Shown here piece after piece: positions 8,820 to 18,607 of a DNA stretch of 64,000 nucleotides. The position numbers and the translations under genes are program-made. The DNA is from a bacterium. GTDB taxonomy: Bacteria; Bacillota; Bacilli; Lactobacillales; Streptococcaceae. Every line of letters starts with the position of its first letter. Position 1 is the first letter of the stretch. The notes beneath the pieces are model-generated. The model worked only from the letters and a program-made list of their open reading frames with translations, had not been told where the DNA came from and did no database searches. The stretch is taken from contig CAJNCF010000006.1 of the NCBI GenBank assembly GCA_905221195.1, positions 1 through 64,000 of the forward strand. Reading direction: 5' to 3'.

Positions 8820-11800
8820 ATGAAGGATCCATTTTTTGAAAGACGTTGTCGTTACAGTATTCGTAAGTTATCAGTAGGGGCCTGCTCACTGATGATTGGG
8901 GCTGTTTTGTTTGCTGGTCCAGCCTTAGCATCTGAAACTGCTGTTCCTGAAAATAAGGGAGCTAATACAGAGCTTGTCTCAGGAGAGAGTGAGCATTCGA
9001 CTAATGAAGCTGACAAGCAGCATGAAGGGGAACATGCTGGAAAAAACAAGCTAGAAAAGGCAGAAGGAGCAGCGACAGCATCTGAAACTGCTTCGCCAGC
9101 AAGCAATCAAACCGTAACTACTGAAACTGCAGAAGCAACTAGTGCAACTAAACCAGAGGAAAAAGCAAGTGAGGTGGTTGCAGAAACACCATCTGCAGAA
9201 GCAAAATCTAAGTCTGACAAGGAAACAGCAGCAAAACCTGAAGCAGCTAGCCAAGGGGATGAGTCTAAGCTAGCAGAAGAAGCCAATAAGGTTGAAAAAG
9301 AAGTTCAGCCAGATGTCCCTAAAAATGTAGAAAAAACATTAAAACCAAAGGAAATCAAATTTAATTCTTGGGAAGATTTGTTGAAATGGGAACCTGGAGC
9401 TCGTGAAGATGATGCCATCAACCGTGGTTCTGTTGCCCTAGCTCCACGTCGGACAGGTCATTTGGTCAATGAAAAAGCTAGCAAGGAAGCAAAAGTTCAA
9501 GCCCTATCAAACACCAACTCTAAAGCGAAAGATCACGCTTCTGTAGGTGGAGAAGAGTTTAAGGCTTATGCTTTTGATTATTGGCAATATCTAGATTCAA
9601 TGGTTTTCTGGGAAGGTCTCGTTCCAACTCCTGACGTTATTGATGCAGGTCACCGTAACGGGGTTCCTGTATATGGTACACTCTTCTTCAACTGGTCTAA
9701 TAGTATTACAGATCAAGAAAAATTTGCTGAAGCTTTGAAGCAAGACGCAGATGGTAGCTTCCCAATTGCCCGTAAATTGGTAGACATGGCGAAATATTAT
9801 GGCTATGATGGCTACTTCATCAACCAAGAAACGACTGGAGATTTGGTTAAACCTCTTGGAGAAAAGATGCGCAAGTTTATGCTCTATACCAAGGAATATG
9901 CTGCTAAGGTAAACCACCCAATCAAGTATTCTTGGTATGATGCCATGACCTATAAATATGGTCGTTACCACGAAGATGGTCTAGGTGATTACAACTACCA
10001 GTTCATGCAAAAAGAAGGTGACAAGGTCCCTGCGGATCAATTCTTTGCCAATTTCAACTGGAATAAGGAAAAGAATGACCACTCTGTAGAAATGGCAAAA
10101 TGGCTGGAACGTAGCCAATATGATGTCTTTGCAGGTTTGGAATTGCAACAGGGTGGTTCCTACAAGACCAAGGTTAAGTGGAATGATATTTTAGATGAAA
10201 ATGGGAAATTGCGCCTTTCTCTTGGTTTGTTCGCCCCAGATACTATTACAAGTTTAGGAAAAACTGGTGAAGATTATCATAAAAATGAAGATATCTTCTT
10301 TACAGGTTATCAAGGCGACCCTACTGGTCAAAAACCAGGTGACAAAGATTGGTATGGGATTGCTAACTTAGTTGCAGACCGTACGCCAGCAGTAGGTCAT
10401 ACCTTCACTACTTCCTTTAATACAGGTCACGGTAGAAAATGGTTCGTAGATGGTAAGGTTTCTAAGGATTCTGAGTGGAATTACCGTTCAGTTTCAGGTG
10501 TTCTTCCGACATGGCGCTGGTGGCAAAAATCAACTGGTGATAGGTTGAAAGCAAGCTATGATTTTGAAGATGCTTATAATGGTGGAACTTCTCTCAAATT
10601 TGCAGGGGATCTTTCAGGTGCGACCAAGCAAGATGTTAATTTGTACTCTACTCGCTTGAAGGTGACAGATACAACCAAATTGCATGTTGCCCACAAAGGA
10701 GGCAAGGGAACCAAGGTTTATGTAGAACTTGCTACCAAGGAAGATTATACCTACGGTGATGAAGCTGCCCGTAAAGAATTGACAGTTTCAGATAACTGGA
10801 CTACCGATGATTTTGATTTGAGTGCCTTAGCAGGTAAAACAATTTACGGTATTAAACTCTATTTTGAAAATGACAAAGACTTAAAAGGCTATCAATTTAA
10901 CCTGGGGCAATTGACCATCAGCAATAATCAAGATGCTCCTCAGGCACCAACCACAGTAGCTGTAGCCAAACAAGTCCTTAAAAATGCCCAAGAAGCGGAA
11001 GCAGTTGTGCAATTTAAAGGCAACAAGGATGCAGATTTCTATGAAGTTTACGAAAAAGATGGAGACAGCTGGAAATTACTAACTGGCTCATCTTCTACAA
11101 CTATTTATCTACCAAAAGTTAGCCGTTCAGCAAGTGCTCAAGGTACAACTCAAGAACTGAAGGTTGTAGCAGTTGGTAAAAATGGGGTTCGTTCAGAAGC
11201 TGCAATAACAACCTTTGATTGGGGCATGACTGTAAAAGATACCAGCCTACCAAAACCACTAGCTGAAAATATAGTACCAGGTGCAACTGTTATTGATAGT
11301 ACTTTCCCTAAGACTGAAGGTGGGGAAGGCATCGAAGGTATGTTGAATGGTACTATTACTAGTCTATCTGACAAGTGGTCTTCTGGACAATTAAGTGGTA
11401 GTGTGGATATTCGTTTGACCCAGCCACGTACAGTTGTTAGATGGGTGATGGACCATGCTGGAGCTGGTGGAGAATCTGTAAACGACGGTTTGATGAACAC
11501 CAAAGACTTTGACCTTTATTATAAAGATGCGGATGGTCAATGGAAGTTGGCTAAGGAAGTTCGTGGCAATAAAGCTCATGTTACAGATATTACCCTTGAT
11601 AAACCTATCACAGCTCAAGATTGGCGCTTGAATGTCGTTACTTCTGACAATGGGACTCCATGGAAGGCTATTCGTATCTATAACTGGAAAATGTATGAAA
11701 AGCTTGATACAGAAAGTGTCAATATTCCGATGGCCAAGGCTGCAGCTCGTACTCTAGGCAATAACAAGGTACAAGTTGGCTTTGCAGATGTACCAGCTGG

Positions 11801-13799
11801 AGCAACGATTACCGTTTATGACAATCCAAATTCTCAAACTCCGCTTGCAACCTTGAAGAGCGAAGTTGGAGGTGACCTAGCAAGTTCACCATTGGATTTG
11901 ACAAATCACTCTGGTCTTCTGTACTATCGTACCCAGTTGCCAGGTAAGGAAATTAGTAATGTCCTTGCAGTTTCTGTTCCGAAAGATAATAGAAGAATCA
12001 AGTCAGTCAGTCTAGAAACAGTACCTAAGAAAACAAGTTATGCTGAAGGGGAAGATTTGGACCTTAGAGGTGGTGTTCTTCGAGTTCAGTATGAAGGAGG
12101 AGCTGGGGATGAACTCATTCGCCTAACTCACGCAGGTGTATCAGTATCAGGCTTCGATATGCATCATAAGGGAGAACAAAATCTTACTTTACAATATTTG
12201 GGACAATCGGTAAATGCTAATTTGTCAGTAACTGTCACTAGCCAAGATGAAGCAACTCCGAAAACTATTTTGGGAATTGAAGTGAGTCAGGAACCCAAAA
12301 AAGATTATTTAGTTGGGGATAGCTTAGACTTGTCTGAAGGACGATTTACAGCGGCTTATAGCAATGACACTATGGAAGAACATTCCTTTACTGATGAGGG
12401 AGTTGAAATTACTGGTTATGATGCTCAAAAGACTGGTCGTCAAACCTTGACGCTTCATTACCAAGGGAATAAAGTTAACTTTGATGTTTTGGTATCTCCA
12501 AAAGCAGCATTGAACGATGAGTACCTTAAACAAAAATTAGCAGAAGTTGAAGTAGCTAAGAAGAAGGTGGTTTATAACTTTGCTTCACAAGAAGTAAAAG
12601 AAGCCTTCTTGAAAGCAATTGAAGCAGCCGAACAAGTGTTGAAAGACCATGAAACTAGCACCCAAGATCAGGTCAATGACCGACTTAATAAATTGACAGA
12701 AGCTCATAAAGCTCTGAATGGTCAGGAGAAATTTACGGAAGAAAAGACAGAACTCGATCGCTTAACAGGTGAGGCCCAAGAACTCTTGGCTGCCAAACCA
12801 AACCATCCTTCAGGTTCTGCCCTAGCTCCACTTCTTGAGAAGAACAAGGTCTTGGTTAAAAAAGTAGATTTGAGTCCAGAAGAGCTTGCAACAGCAAAAC
12901 AGAGTCTAAAAGATTTGGTTGCCTTATTGAAAGAAGATAAACCAGCAGTCTTTTCTGATAGTAAAACAGGTGTTGAAGTGCACTTCTCAAATAAAGAAAA
13001 GACTGTCATTAAGGGCTTGAAAGTAGAGCGTGTCCAAGCAAGTGCTGAAGAGAAGAAATACTTTGCAGGAGAAGATGCTCATGTCTTTGAAATAGAAGGT
13101 TTGGATGAACAAGGTCAAGATGTTGATCTCTCTTACGCTTCTATTGTGAAAATTCCAATTGAAAAAGATAAGAAAGTGAAGAAAGTATTCTTCTTACCTG
13201 AAGGCAAAGAAGCAGTAGAATTGGCTTTTGAACAGACGGATAGTCATGTCATCTTTACAGCACCACACTTCACGCATTATGCCTTTGTTTATGAGTCTGC
13301 TGAAAAACCACAGCCTGCTAAACCAGTAGAAAAGGTTATTTCAAGTAAGGAACCAACTGAAGGTGTCAAGAATTTGGTTCAGGAAACTCCGAAATTGGAA
13401 ATTGAAGAGACAAGTCTTGCTTTCGAACACCAAGAACGAACAAATCCAAATCTCCCAGTCGGTCAACGTCAACTTGTTCAAGCAGGAGTTGAGGGACAAA
13501 TTCGCCGCTTGATTGAAGTAGATAGTCAAGGCAATCGTACTCTTCGCTCTACAGAAGTTTTGAAAGAAGCGATTCCAGAAATTGTTGAAATTGGAACAAA
13601 AGTAAAAACTGAACCAGCAGTAGCGCCTACACAGGAAAAACCAGCTCAAAATACAGCAGTTAAATCAGAAGAAGCAAGCAAACAATTGCCAAATACAGGA
13701 ACAGTTGATGCTAATAAAGCCCTAATAGCAGGCTTGGTCAGTCTTGGCCTTGCTAGTCTAGCCTTGACCTTGAAACAGAAAAAAGAAGATGAAGATTAA
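8820..13799 (+). CDS. endoD: LPXTG-anchored endo-beta-N-acetylglucosaminidase, GH85 (EndoD)
   Basis: A 1659-residue cell-wall protein that cuts the chitobiose core of N-linked glycans, after the exoglycosidases have trimmed them, releasing host sugars and altering glycoproteins such as antibodies. The signal carries the YSIRK motif (RYSIRKLSVGACS), followed by a long low-complexity Glu/Ala/Lys region to about residue 170. The GH85 domain (about 180-640) has the catalytic pair Asn335 and Glu337 in FINQET, the same positions as in characterised EndoD. Carbohydrate-binding and Ig-like modules follow (two repeats near 1060-1220), then a FIVAR-type helical module near 1235-1300. LPNTG is at 1623-1627, with a hydrophobic segment and a charged tail for sortase anchoring. 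The frame is intact. Confidence 0.92.
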   Translation: MKDPFFERRCRYSIRKLSVGACSLMIGAVLFAGPALASETAVPENKGANTELVSGESEHSTNEADKQHEGEHAGKNKLEKAEGAATASETASPASNQTVTTETAEATSATKPEEKASEVVAETPSAEAKSKSDKETAAKPEAASQGDESKLAEEANKVEKEVQPDVPKNVEKTLKPKEIKFNSWEDLLKWEPGAREDDAINRGSVALAPRRTGHLVNEKASKEAKVQALSNTNSKAKDHASVGGEEFKAYAFDYWQYLDSMVFWEGLVPTPDVIDAGHRNGVPVYGTLFFNWSNSITDQEKFAEALKQDADGSFPIARKLVDMAKYYGYDGYFINQETTGDLVKPLGEKMRKFMLYTKEYAAKVNHPIKYSWYDAMTYKYGRYHEDGLGDYNYQFMQKEGDKVPADQFFANFNWNKEKNDHSVEMAKWLERSQYDVFAGLELQQGGSYKTKVKWNDILDENGKLRLSLGLFAPDTITSLGKTGEDYHKNEDIFFTGYQGDPTGQKPGDKDWYGIANLVADRTPAVGHTFTTSFNTGHGRKWFVDGKVSKDSEWNYRSVSGVLPTWRWWQKSTGDRLKASYDFEDAYNGGTSLKFAGDLSGATKQDVNLYSTRLKVTDTTKLHVAHKGGKGTKVYVELATKEDYTYGDEAARKELTVSDNWTTDDFDLSALAGKTIYGIKLYFENDKDLKGYQFNLGQLTISNNQDAPQAPTTVAVAKQVLKNAQEAEAVVQFKGNKDADFYEVYEKDGDSWKLLTGSSSTTIYLPKVSRSASAQGTTQELKVVAVGKNGVRSEAAITTFDWGMTVKDTSLPKPLAENIVPGATVIDSTFPKTEGGEGIEGMLNGTITSLSDKWSSGQLSGSVDIRLTQPRTVVRWVMDHAGAGGESVNDGLMNTKDFDLYYKDADGQWKLAKEVRGNKAHVTDITLDKPITAQDWRLNVVTSDNGTPWKAIRIYNWKMYEKLDTESVNIPMAKAAARTLGNNKVQVGFADVPAGATITVYDNPNSQTPLATLKSEVGGDLASSPLDLTNHSGLLYYRTQLPGKEISNVLAVSVPKDNRRIKSVSLETVPKKTSYAEGEDLDLRGGVLRVQYEGGAGDELIRLTHAGVSVSGFDMHHKGEQNLTLQYLGQSVNANLSVTVTSQDEATPKTILGIEVSQEPKKDYLVGDSLDLSEGRFTAAYSNDTMEEHSFTDEGVEITGYDAQKTGRQTLTLHYQGNKVNFDVLVSPKAALNDEYLKQKLAEVEVAKKKVVYNFASQEVKEAFLKAIEAAEQVLKDHETSTQDQVNDRLNKLTEAHKALNGQEKFTEEKTELDRLTGEAQELLAAKPNHPSGSALAPLLEKNKVLVKKVDLSPEELATAKQSLKDLVALLKEDKPAVFSDSKTGVEVHFSNKEKTVIKGLKVERVQASAEEKKYFAGEDAHVFEIEGLDEQGQDVDLSYASIVKIPIEKDKKVKKVFFLPEGKEAVELAFEQTDSHVIFTAPHFTHYAFVYESAEKPQPAKPVEKVISSKEPTEGVKNLVQETPKLEIEETSLAFEHQERTNPNLPVGQRQLVQAGVEGQIRRLIEVDSQGNRTLRSTEVLKEAIPEIVEIGTKVKTEPAVAPTQEKPAQNTAVKSEEASKQLPNTGTVDANKALIAGLVSLGLASLALTLKQKKEDED

Positions 13800-13846
13800 A
13801 TATCGAAAAATCTTGTGAAATCTTTCCTTATATTTCCAAAGTGTGA

Positions 13847-13852
13847 TATAAT
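13847..13852 (+). promoter_or_regulatory. pgk promoter -10 element
   Basis: A perfect TATAAT preceded by TGTGA, 37 bp before the pgk ATG. The -35 is weak (TTTCCT region). It lies inside the short 89-bp gap after the endoglycosidase gene. Confidence 0.6.
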
Positions 13853-13888
13853 AGTTTCGAATAAAATAAATAAAGGGGTTTTTGTAAC

Positions 13889-15085
13889 ATGGCAAAACTT
13901 ACTGTTAAAGACGTTGACTTGAAAGGTAAAAAAGTCCTCGTTCGTGTTGACTTCAACGTACCATTGAAAGATGGCGTAATCACTAACGACAACCGTATCA
14001 CAGCAGCTCTTCCAACTATTAAGTACATCATCGAACAAGGTGGACGTGCAATTCTTTTCTCTCACCTTGGACGTGTGAAAGAAGAAGCTGATAAAGCTGG
14101 TAAATCACTTGCTCCTGTAGCAGCAGACTTGGCAGCAAAACTTGGTCAAGATGTTGTTTTCCCAGGTGTAACTCGTGGTGCTGAATTGGAAGCAGCTATC
14201 AACGCTCTTGAAGATGGACAAGTTCTTTTGGTTGAAAACACTCGTTACGAAGATGTTGACGGTAAAAAAGAATCTAAAAACGATCCTGAACTTGGTAAAT
14301 ACTGGGCATCACTTGGAGATGGTATCTTCGTAAATGATGCATTCGGTACAGCTCACCGTGCACACGCATCTAACGTTGGTATCTCAGCAAACGTTGAAAA
14401 AGCAGTTGCTGGTTTCCTTCTTGAAAACGAAATTGCCTACATCCAAGAAGCAGTTGAAACTCCAGAACGTCCATTCGTGGCTATCCTTGGTGGTTCAAAA
14501 GTTTCAGACAAGATCGGTGTTATCGAAAACTTGCTTGAAAAAGCTGATAAAGTCCTTATCGGTGGTGGTATGACTTACACATTCTACAAAGCACAAGGTA
14601 TCGAAATCGGTAACTCACTTGTAGAAGAAGACAAATTGGATGTTGCCAAAGCTCTTCTTGAAAAAGCAAACGGTAAATTGATCTTGCCAGTTGATTCTAA
14701 AGAAGCTAACGCATTTGCTGGTTACACTGAAGTGCGTGACACTGAAGGTGAAGCAGTTTCTGAAGGCTTCCTTGGTCTTGACATCGGTCCAAAATCTATC
14801 GCTAAATTTGACGAAGCTTTGACTGGTGCGAAAACAGTTGTATGGAACGGACCTATGGGTGTATTTGAAAATCCAGACTTCCAAGCTGGTACAATCGGTG
14901 TGATGGACGCTATCGTGAAACAACCAGGCGTTAAATCAATCATCGGTGGTGGTGACTCAGCTGCCGCAGCGATTAACCTTGGTCGCGCAGATAAATTCTC
15001 ATGGATCTCTACTGGTGGTGGAGCATCAATGGAACTTCTTGAAGGTAAAGTATTGCCAGGACTTGCAGCCTTGACAGAAAAATAA
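13889..15085 (+). CDS. pgk: phosphoglycerate kinase
   Basis: A 398-residue glycolytic enzyme converting 1,3-bisphosphoglycerate and ADP to 3-phosphoglycerate and ATP. The N-terminal substrate site RVDFNVPL, the SHLGR motif, and the C-terminal nucleotide site GGGDSAAA and STGGGASME are present. Length is standard. Codon use is strongly biased (GGT, GAA, ATC), as expected for a highly expressed gene. It is monocistronic between its own promoter and a terminator. Confidence 0.97.
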   Translation: MAKLTVKDVDLKGKKVLVRVDFNVPLKDGVITNDNRITAALPTIKYIIEQGGRAILFSHLGRVKEEADKAGKSLAPVAADLAAKLGQDVVFPGVTRGAELEAAINALEDGQVLLVENTRYEDVDGKKESKNDPELGKYWASLGDGIFVNDAFGTAHRAHASNVGISANVEKAVAGFLLENEIAYIQEAVETPERPFVAILGGSKVSDKIGVIENLLEKADKVLIGGGMTYTFYKAQGIEIGNSLVEEDKLDVAKALLEKANGKLILPVDSKEANAFAGYTEVRDTEGEAVSEGFLGLDIGPKSIAKFDEALTGAKTVVWNGPMGVFENPDFQAGTIGVMDAIVKQPGVKSIIGGGDSAAAAINLGRADKFSWISTGGGASMELLEGKVLPGLAALTEK

Positions 15086-15104
15086 GATTTTATAAACAAA
15101 TCAA

Positions 15105-15138
15105 AGAAGAGAGGGATGAAAGTTCCTCTTTTCTTTTG
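15105..15138 (+). terminator. pgk terminator
   Basis: An AAAGAAGAGAGG/CCTCTTTTCTTT stem with a 10-nt loop, followed by a pyrimidine-rich tail, 20 bp after the pgk stop. Confidence 0.75.
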
Positions 15139-15220
15139 CTTAAAATAAAAACGCTTCCTCTCAACTATTACTCATAAAAATCACCGATTTATGATAAAAT
15201 GGAAATAGAAAGTTGAGATT

Positions 15221-15748
15221 ATGAGTTATTTTAAAAAATATAAATTCGATAAATCCCAGTTCAAACTTGGTATGCGAACCTTTAAAACAGGTATTGCTGT
15301 TTTTCTAGTTCTCTTAATTTTTGGCTTTTTTGGCTGGAAAGGTCTTCAAATCGGTGCTTTGACAGCCGTTTTTAGCCTGAGGGAGAGTTTTGATAAGAGT
15401 GTTCATTTTGGAACTTCGCGTATTCTAGGAAATAGTATCGGTGGCCTCTATGCTCTGGTCTTCTTCCTATTAAATACCGTTTTCCACGAAGCCTTTTGGG
15501 TGACCTTGGTTGTGGTTCCAATTTGCACCATGTTAACCATTATGACAAATGTAGCCATGAATAATAAAGCAGGTGTTATCGGTGGTGTAGCAGCCATGTT
15601 AATTATTACCCTATCGATTCCGACTGGGGAGACGATTTTGTACGTGTTTGCGCGTGTATCAGAAACTTTCATGGGAGTTTTTGTCGCAATTCTGGTAAAT
15701 TACGATATTGATCGCATTCGTCTCTTTTTAGAAAAAAAAGAAAAATAA
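15221..15748 (+). CDS. four-TM membrane protein, aromatic-acid exporter (ArAE_1/DUF939) family
   Basis: A 175-residue integral membrane protein with about four hydrophobic segments beginning near residue 20 (TGIAVFLVLLIFGFFGWKG). The pattern GMRTFKTGIAVFLVLLIFGFFG...GALTAVFSLRES...RILGNSIGG resembles the N-terminal half of FUSC/ArAE exporters, here without a large cytoplasmic domain. Substrate is unknown. A TAAAAT -10 lies at about 15195. The ribosome-binding site is weak. The gene ends only a few bases before the GlnR box of the next promoter. Confidence 0.6.
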   Translation: MSYFKKYKFDKSQFKLGMRTFKTGIAVFLVLLIFGFFGWKGLQIGALTAVFSLRESFDKSVHFGTSRILGNSIGGLYALVFFLLNTVFHEAFWVTLVVVPICTMLTIMTNVAMNNKAGVIGGVAAMLIITLSIPTGETILYVFARVSETFMGVFVAILVNYDIDRIRLFLEKKEK

Positions 15749-15801
15749 TGTTACATTTTATAACATTATTAATTGACGTTTGTCTTTTTTTAGACTATAA
15801 T
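15749..15801 (+). promoter_or_regulatory. glnRA promoter with GlnR operator
   Basis: TGTTACATTTTATAACA at 15749-15765 matches the GlnR operator pattern TGTNA-N7-TNACA with a perfect inverted repeat. It is followed by TTGACG (15773-15778), 17 bp and TATAAT (15796-15801). This is the classic autorepressed glnRA promoter, shut down when nitrogen (glutamine) is plentiful. Confidence 0.9.
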
Positions 15802-15824
15802 AGACAGAAAGAAGGAAATTGTAA

Positions 15825-16181
15825 ATGAAGGAAAAAGAATTTCGCCGAAATATGGCTGTTTTTCCTATCGGCAGTGTTATGAAGTTGACCGATCTATCGG
15901 CGCGTCAGATTCGTTATTATGAAGATCAAGAGTTGATTAAACCTGATCGAAACGAAGGAAACCGTCGCATGTATTCCTTGAATGACATGGATCGTCTGCT
16001 TGAAATCAAAGATTATATCTCTGAAGGTTATAATATCGCTGCCATTAAGAAAAAATATGCTGAACGTGAAGCGAAATCCAAGAAAGCGGTGAGTCAGACT
16101 GAGGTGCGTCGTGCACTTCACAATGAACTCCTCCAGCAGGGGCGCTTTGCTTCAGTACGGTCACCTTTTGGTCGCGGTTAG
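15825..16181 (+). CDS. glnR: MerR-family nitrogen repressor GlnR
   Basis: A 118-residue MerR-type regulator that represses glutamine-synthesis and uptake genes, acting with glutamine synthetase as the nitrogen sensor. The N-terminal winged helix-turn-helix is clear (SVMKLTDLSARQIRYYEDQELIKPDRNEGNRRMYS, residues 17-51), followed by the family's short helical tail. It is first in the glnRA operon, 36 bp before glnA, and is preceded by its own operator. Confidence 0.95.
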   Translation: MKEKEFRRNMAVFPIGSVMKLTDLSARQIRYYEDQELIKPDRNEGNRRMYSLNDMDRLLEIKDYISEGYNIAAIKKKYAEREAKSKKAVSQTEVRRALHNELLQQGRFASVRSPFGRG

Positions 16182-16217
16182 GCAACCGCAAGTAGTCATA
16201 CATTAAGGAGAAAACTC

Positions 16218-17564
16218 ATGCCAATCACAGCTGCAGATATTCGTCGTGAAGTCAAGGAAAAAAATGTTACCTTTATTCGTCTCATGTTCTCAGATATTTT
16301 GGGGACGATGAAGAACGTCGAAATTCCTGCTACAGATGAACAGTTAGATAAAGTCTTGTCAAACAAGGCTATGTTTGATGGATCTTCTATCGAAGGTTTT
16401 GTACGTATCAATGAGTCAGATATGTACTTGCATCCTGACTTGGATACATGGACAGTCTTCCCTTGGGGAGATGAAAATGGAAGTGTTGCAGGTTTGATCT
16501 GTGATGTCTATACAACAGAAGGTGAACCATTTGCAGGTGACCCTCGTGGTAATTTAAAGCGTGCTCTTCGTCACATGGAAGAAGTGGGATTCAAATCCTT
16601 CAACCTTGGTCCAGAGCCAGAATTCTTCCTATTTAAACTGGATGAAAATGGAGACCCAACACTTGAAGTAAATGACAAGGGTGGCTACTTTGATTTGGCG
16701 CCTACTGACCTTGCGGACAATACACGTCGTGAGATTGTCAATGTCTTGACCAAAATGGGATTTGAAGTAGAAGCCAGTCACCACGAGGTTGCGGTTGGAC
16801 AACACGAAATTGACTTCAAGTACGATGAAGTTCTCCGTGCTTGTGATAAGATTCAAATCTTTAAACTCGTTGTTAAGACCATTGCTCGCAAACATGGCCT
16901 TTACGCAACCTTTATGGCGAAACCAAAATTTGGTATTGCCGGATCAGGTATGCACTGTAATATGTCCTTGTTTGATGCAGAAGGAAATAATGCCTTCTTT
17001 GATCCAAATGATCCAAAAGGAATGCAGTTGTCAGAAACGGCCTACCATTTCCTTGGTGGTTTGATCAAGCATGCTTACAACTATACTGCTATCATGAACC
17101 CAACGGTTAACTCATACAAACGTTTGGTTCCAGGTTATGAAGCCCCTGTTTACATTGCTTGGGCTGGTCGTAATCGTTCGCCACTTGTGCGCGTGCCTGC
17201 TTCACGTGGTATGGGAACTCGTCTTGAGTTGCGTTCGGTGGACCCAATGGCTAACCCATACATCGCTATGGCGGTTCTTTTGGAAGTTGGTTTGCATGGT
17301 ATTGAAAATAAAATCGAAGCACCAGCTCCTATCGAAGAAAATATCTACATCATGACAGCAGAAGAGCGTAAGGAAGCTGGTATTACAGACCTTCCATCAA
17401 CTCTTCATAACGCTTTGAAAGCTCTGACTGAAGATGAAGTTGTCAGAGCAGCTCTTGGAGAACATATCTATACTAGTTTTCTTGAAGCCAAACGCATCGA
17501 GTGGGCTAGTTATGCAACCTTCGTTTCACAATGGGAAATTGATAACTATTTAGATCTTTACTAA
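16218..17564 (+). CDS. glnA: glutamine synthetase, type I
   Basis: A 448-residue enzyme that condenses glutamate, ammonia and ATP into glutamine and, with GlnR, signals nitrogen status. The beta-Grasp N-terminus has FDGSSIEGF. Active-site segments GPEPEFFLF, the His-bearing [22 protein letters not shown] and the [10 protein letters not shown] loop are all intact. The length and the absence of an adenylylation loop fit the Bacillus/Streptococcus GSI-alpha class, controlled by feedback rather than adenylylation. Confidence 0.97.
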   Translation: MPITAADIRREVKEKNVTFIRLMFSDILGTMKNVEIPATDEQLDKVLSNKAMFDGSSIEGFVRINESDMYLHPDLDTWTVFPWGDENGSVAGLICDVYTTEGEPFAGDPRGNLKRALRHMEEVGFKSFNLGPEPEFFLFKLDENGDPTLEVNDKGGYFDLAPTDLADNTRREIVNVLTKMGFEVEASHHEVAVGQHEIDFKYDEVLRACDKIQIFKLVVKTIARKHGLYATFMAKPKFGIAGSGMHCNMSLFDAEGNNAFFDPNDPKGMQLSETAYHFLGGLIKHAYNYTAIMNPTVNSYKRLVPGYEAPVYIAWAGRNRSPLVRVPASRGMGTRLELRSVDPMANPYIAMAVLLEVGLHGIENKIEAPAPIEENIYIMTAEERKEAGITDLPSTLHNALKALTEDEVVRAALGEHIYTSFLEAKRIEWASYATFVSQWEIDNYLDLY

Positions 17565-17572
17565 TATAGAGG

Positions 17573-17603
17573 AAAGATTGCCTGAGGGCAGTCTTTTTTC
17601 TTG
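17573..17603 (+). terminator. glnRA terminator
   Basis: An AAAGATTGCC/GGCAGTCTTT stem (one G-T pair) with a 4-nt loop, then a T run. It lies immediately after the glnA stop. Confidence 0.8.
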
Positions 17604-17611
17604 CTTTTTAT

Positions 17612-17662
17612 ATCGAGGTGTGATATATTTTATGTAACGAAGTGCGATATATCGAACTGAAT
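17612..17662 (+). promoter_or_regulatory. putative PadR promoter/operator repeats
   Basis: Two similar units, GTGTGATATAT and GTGCGATATAT, lie about 30 bp apart just upstream of the padR gene, framed by ATCG/CGAT ends. Repeats of this kind upstream of a PadR gene are plausible autoregulatory sites. No sharp -10/-35 pair could be fixed. Confidence 0.4.
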
Positions 17663-17677
17663 AGGAGATGGCTATAA

Positions 17678-17998
17678 ATGGAATTAACGGATAAGATCCG
17701 TCGAGTTTATCTTCCGATGACGGAAACAGGTTTTTATATCTTGTTCTGTCTGCAGAAGGAGAATCATGGATATGGTATTACACAAAAGGTCAAGGAGATG
17801 ACAGATTCGCAAGTCTTGATTAGTCCTGGAACTATGTATGGAACCTTGTCAAAAATGGAAAAGGATGGTTTGATTTCCTTTGTTCGAGAAGAAGAAAAAC
17901 GGAAAATCTATCAGATCACAGACTTGGGACGAAAAGTCTTAGATATTGAATTGAAGCGTATTGAACGACTCTATAGAAACAGTCGGGAGGAAGGATGA
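17678..17998 (+). CDS. PadR-family transcriptional regulator
   Basis: A 106-residue winged-helix regulator with the PadR core (YILFCLQKENHGYGITQKVKE, then SPGTMYGTLSKMEKDGLISF, then KIYQITDLGRKVL). Members usually repress neighbouring membrane or efflux genes. Its stop overlaps the ATG of the next gene by 4 bp (ATGATG), so it is co-translated with the first DUF2812 gene, its likely target or partner. In the pneumococcal maps I recall, a phase-variable type I restriction locus follows glnA; this cassette occupies that place. Confidence 0.85.
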   Translation: MELTDKIRRVYLPMTETGFYILFCLQKENHGYGITQKVKEMTDSQVLISPGTMYGTLSKMEKDGLISFVREEEKRKIYQITDLGRKVLDIELKRIERLYRNSREEG

Positions 17999-18573
17999 TG
18001 GAAAAGAAAATTGTTTATCGGGTTTTTACAATTGCGGATTATGAGAGGGAGGCTCTATACTTTAGAGAAATGCATGCCAAGGGCTGGAAACTTAGGAAAG
18101 TAAGCTATTCTATCTTATTGTTTGTAGTTAAGTATACCTTTGAAAAATGTCAGCCTGAGCAAGTATCTTATCAGTTGGATTTTTACCCAATGGAAAAATC
18201 AGAGAGAACCTCCTATTTACAATTATTTAAAGATAGTGGCTGGGAGCATATTACAGACTTTAATAGTTTTTCCTATTTTAGAAAAGTACATTCTGAAGTT
18301 GAATCGGCTGCAGAGTTTGAAATTTATAATGACGCTGTTGGGAAGTTAGCTATGGTTAATCGCATTTTAAGACTGCGATTAGTACCTGTTTTACTTTTGC
18401 TAGTAATACATATACCATTCTTACTTAAATTGCTCAATAGAAGTAATGCGTATGGTCTATGGGGTTTACTTGCGGTCGGGCTAGATGTTTTCTTGTCTTT
18501 AATCCTTTTGTTAATAGTTGCCTATATTAGCTGGAAGTTATGGCATAAAAAGAAGGAATTATCAGATTTATGA
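17995..18573 (+). CDS. DUF2812 membrane protein (first copy)
   Basis: A 192-residue protein with the DUF2812 core in residues 1-115: RVFTIADYEREALYFREMHAKGWKL, then FEKCQPEQVSYQLDFYP and DSGWEHITDFNSFSYFRK. Two hydrophobic segments follow near 128-145 and 155-180, and the tail is basic. The function of the family is unknown; members commonly sit beside PadR regulators, as here. It begins within the padR stop codon. Confidence 0.75.
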   Translation: MMEKKIVYRVFTIADYEREALYFREMHAKGWKLRKVSYSILLFVVKYTFEKCQPEQVSYQLDFYPMEKSERTSYLQLFKDSGWEHITDFNSFSYFRKVHSEVESAAEFEIYNDAVGKLAMVNRILRLRLVPVLLLLVIHIPFLLKLLNRSNAYGLWGLLAVGLDVFLSLILLLIVAYISWKLWHKKKELSDL

Positions 18574-18607
18574 TAGGATAGGTATGCTCAAAATTGGAGG
18601 GGAAGTC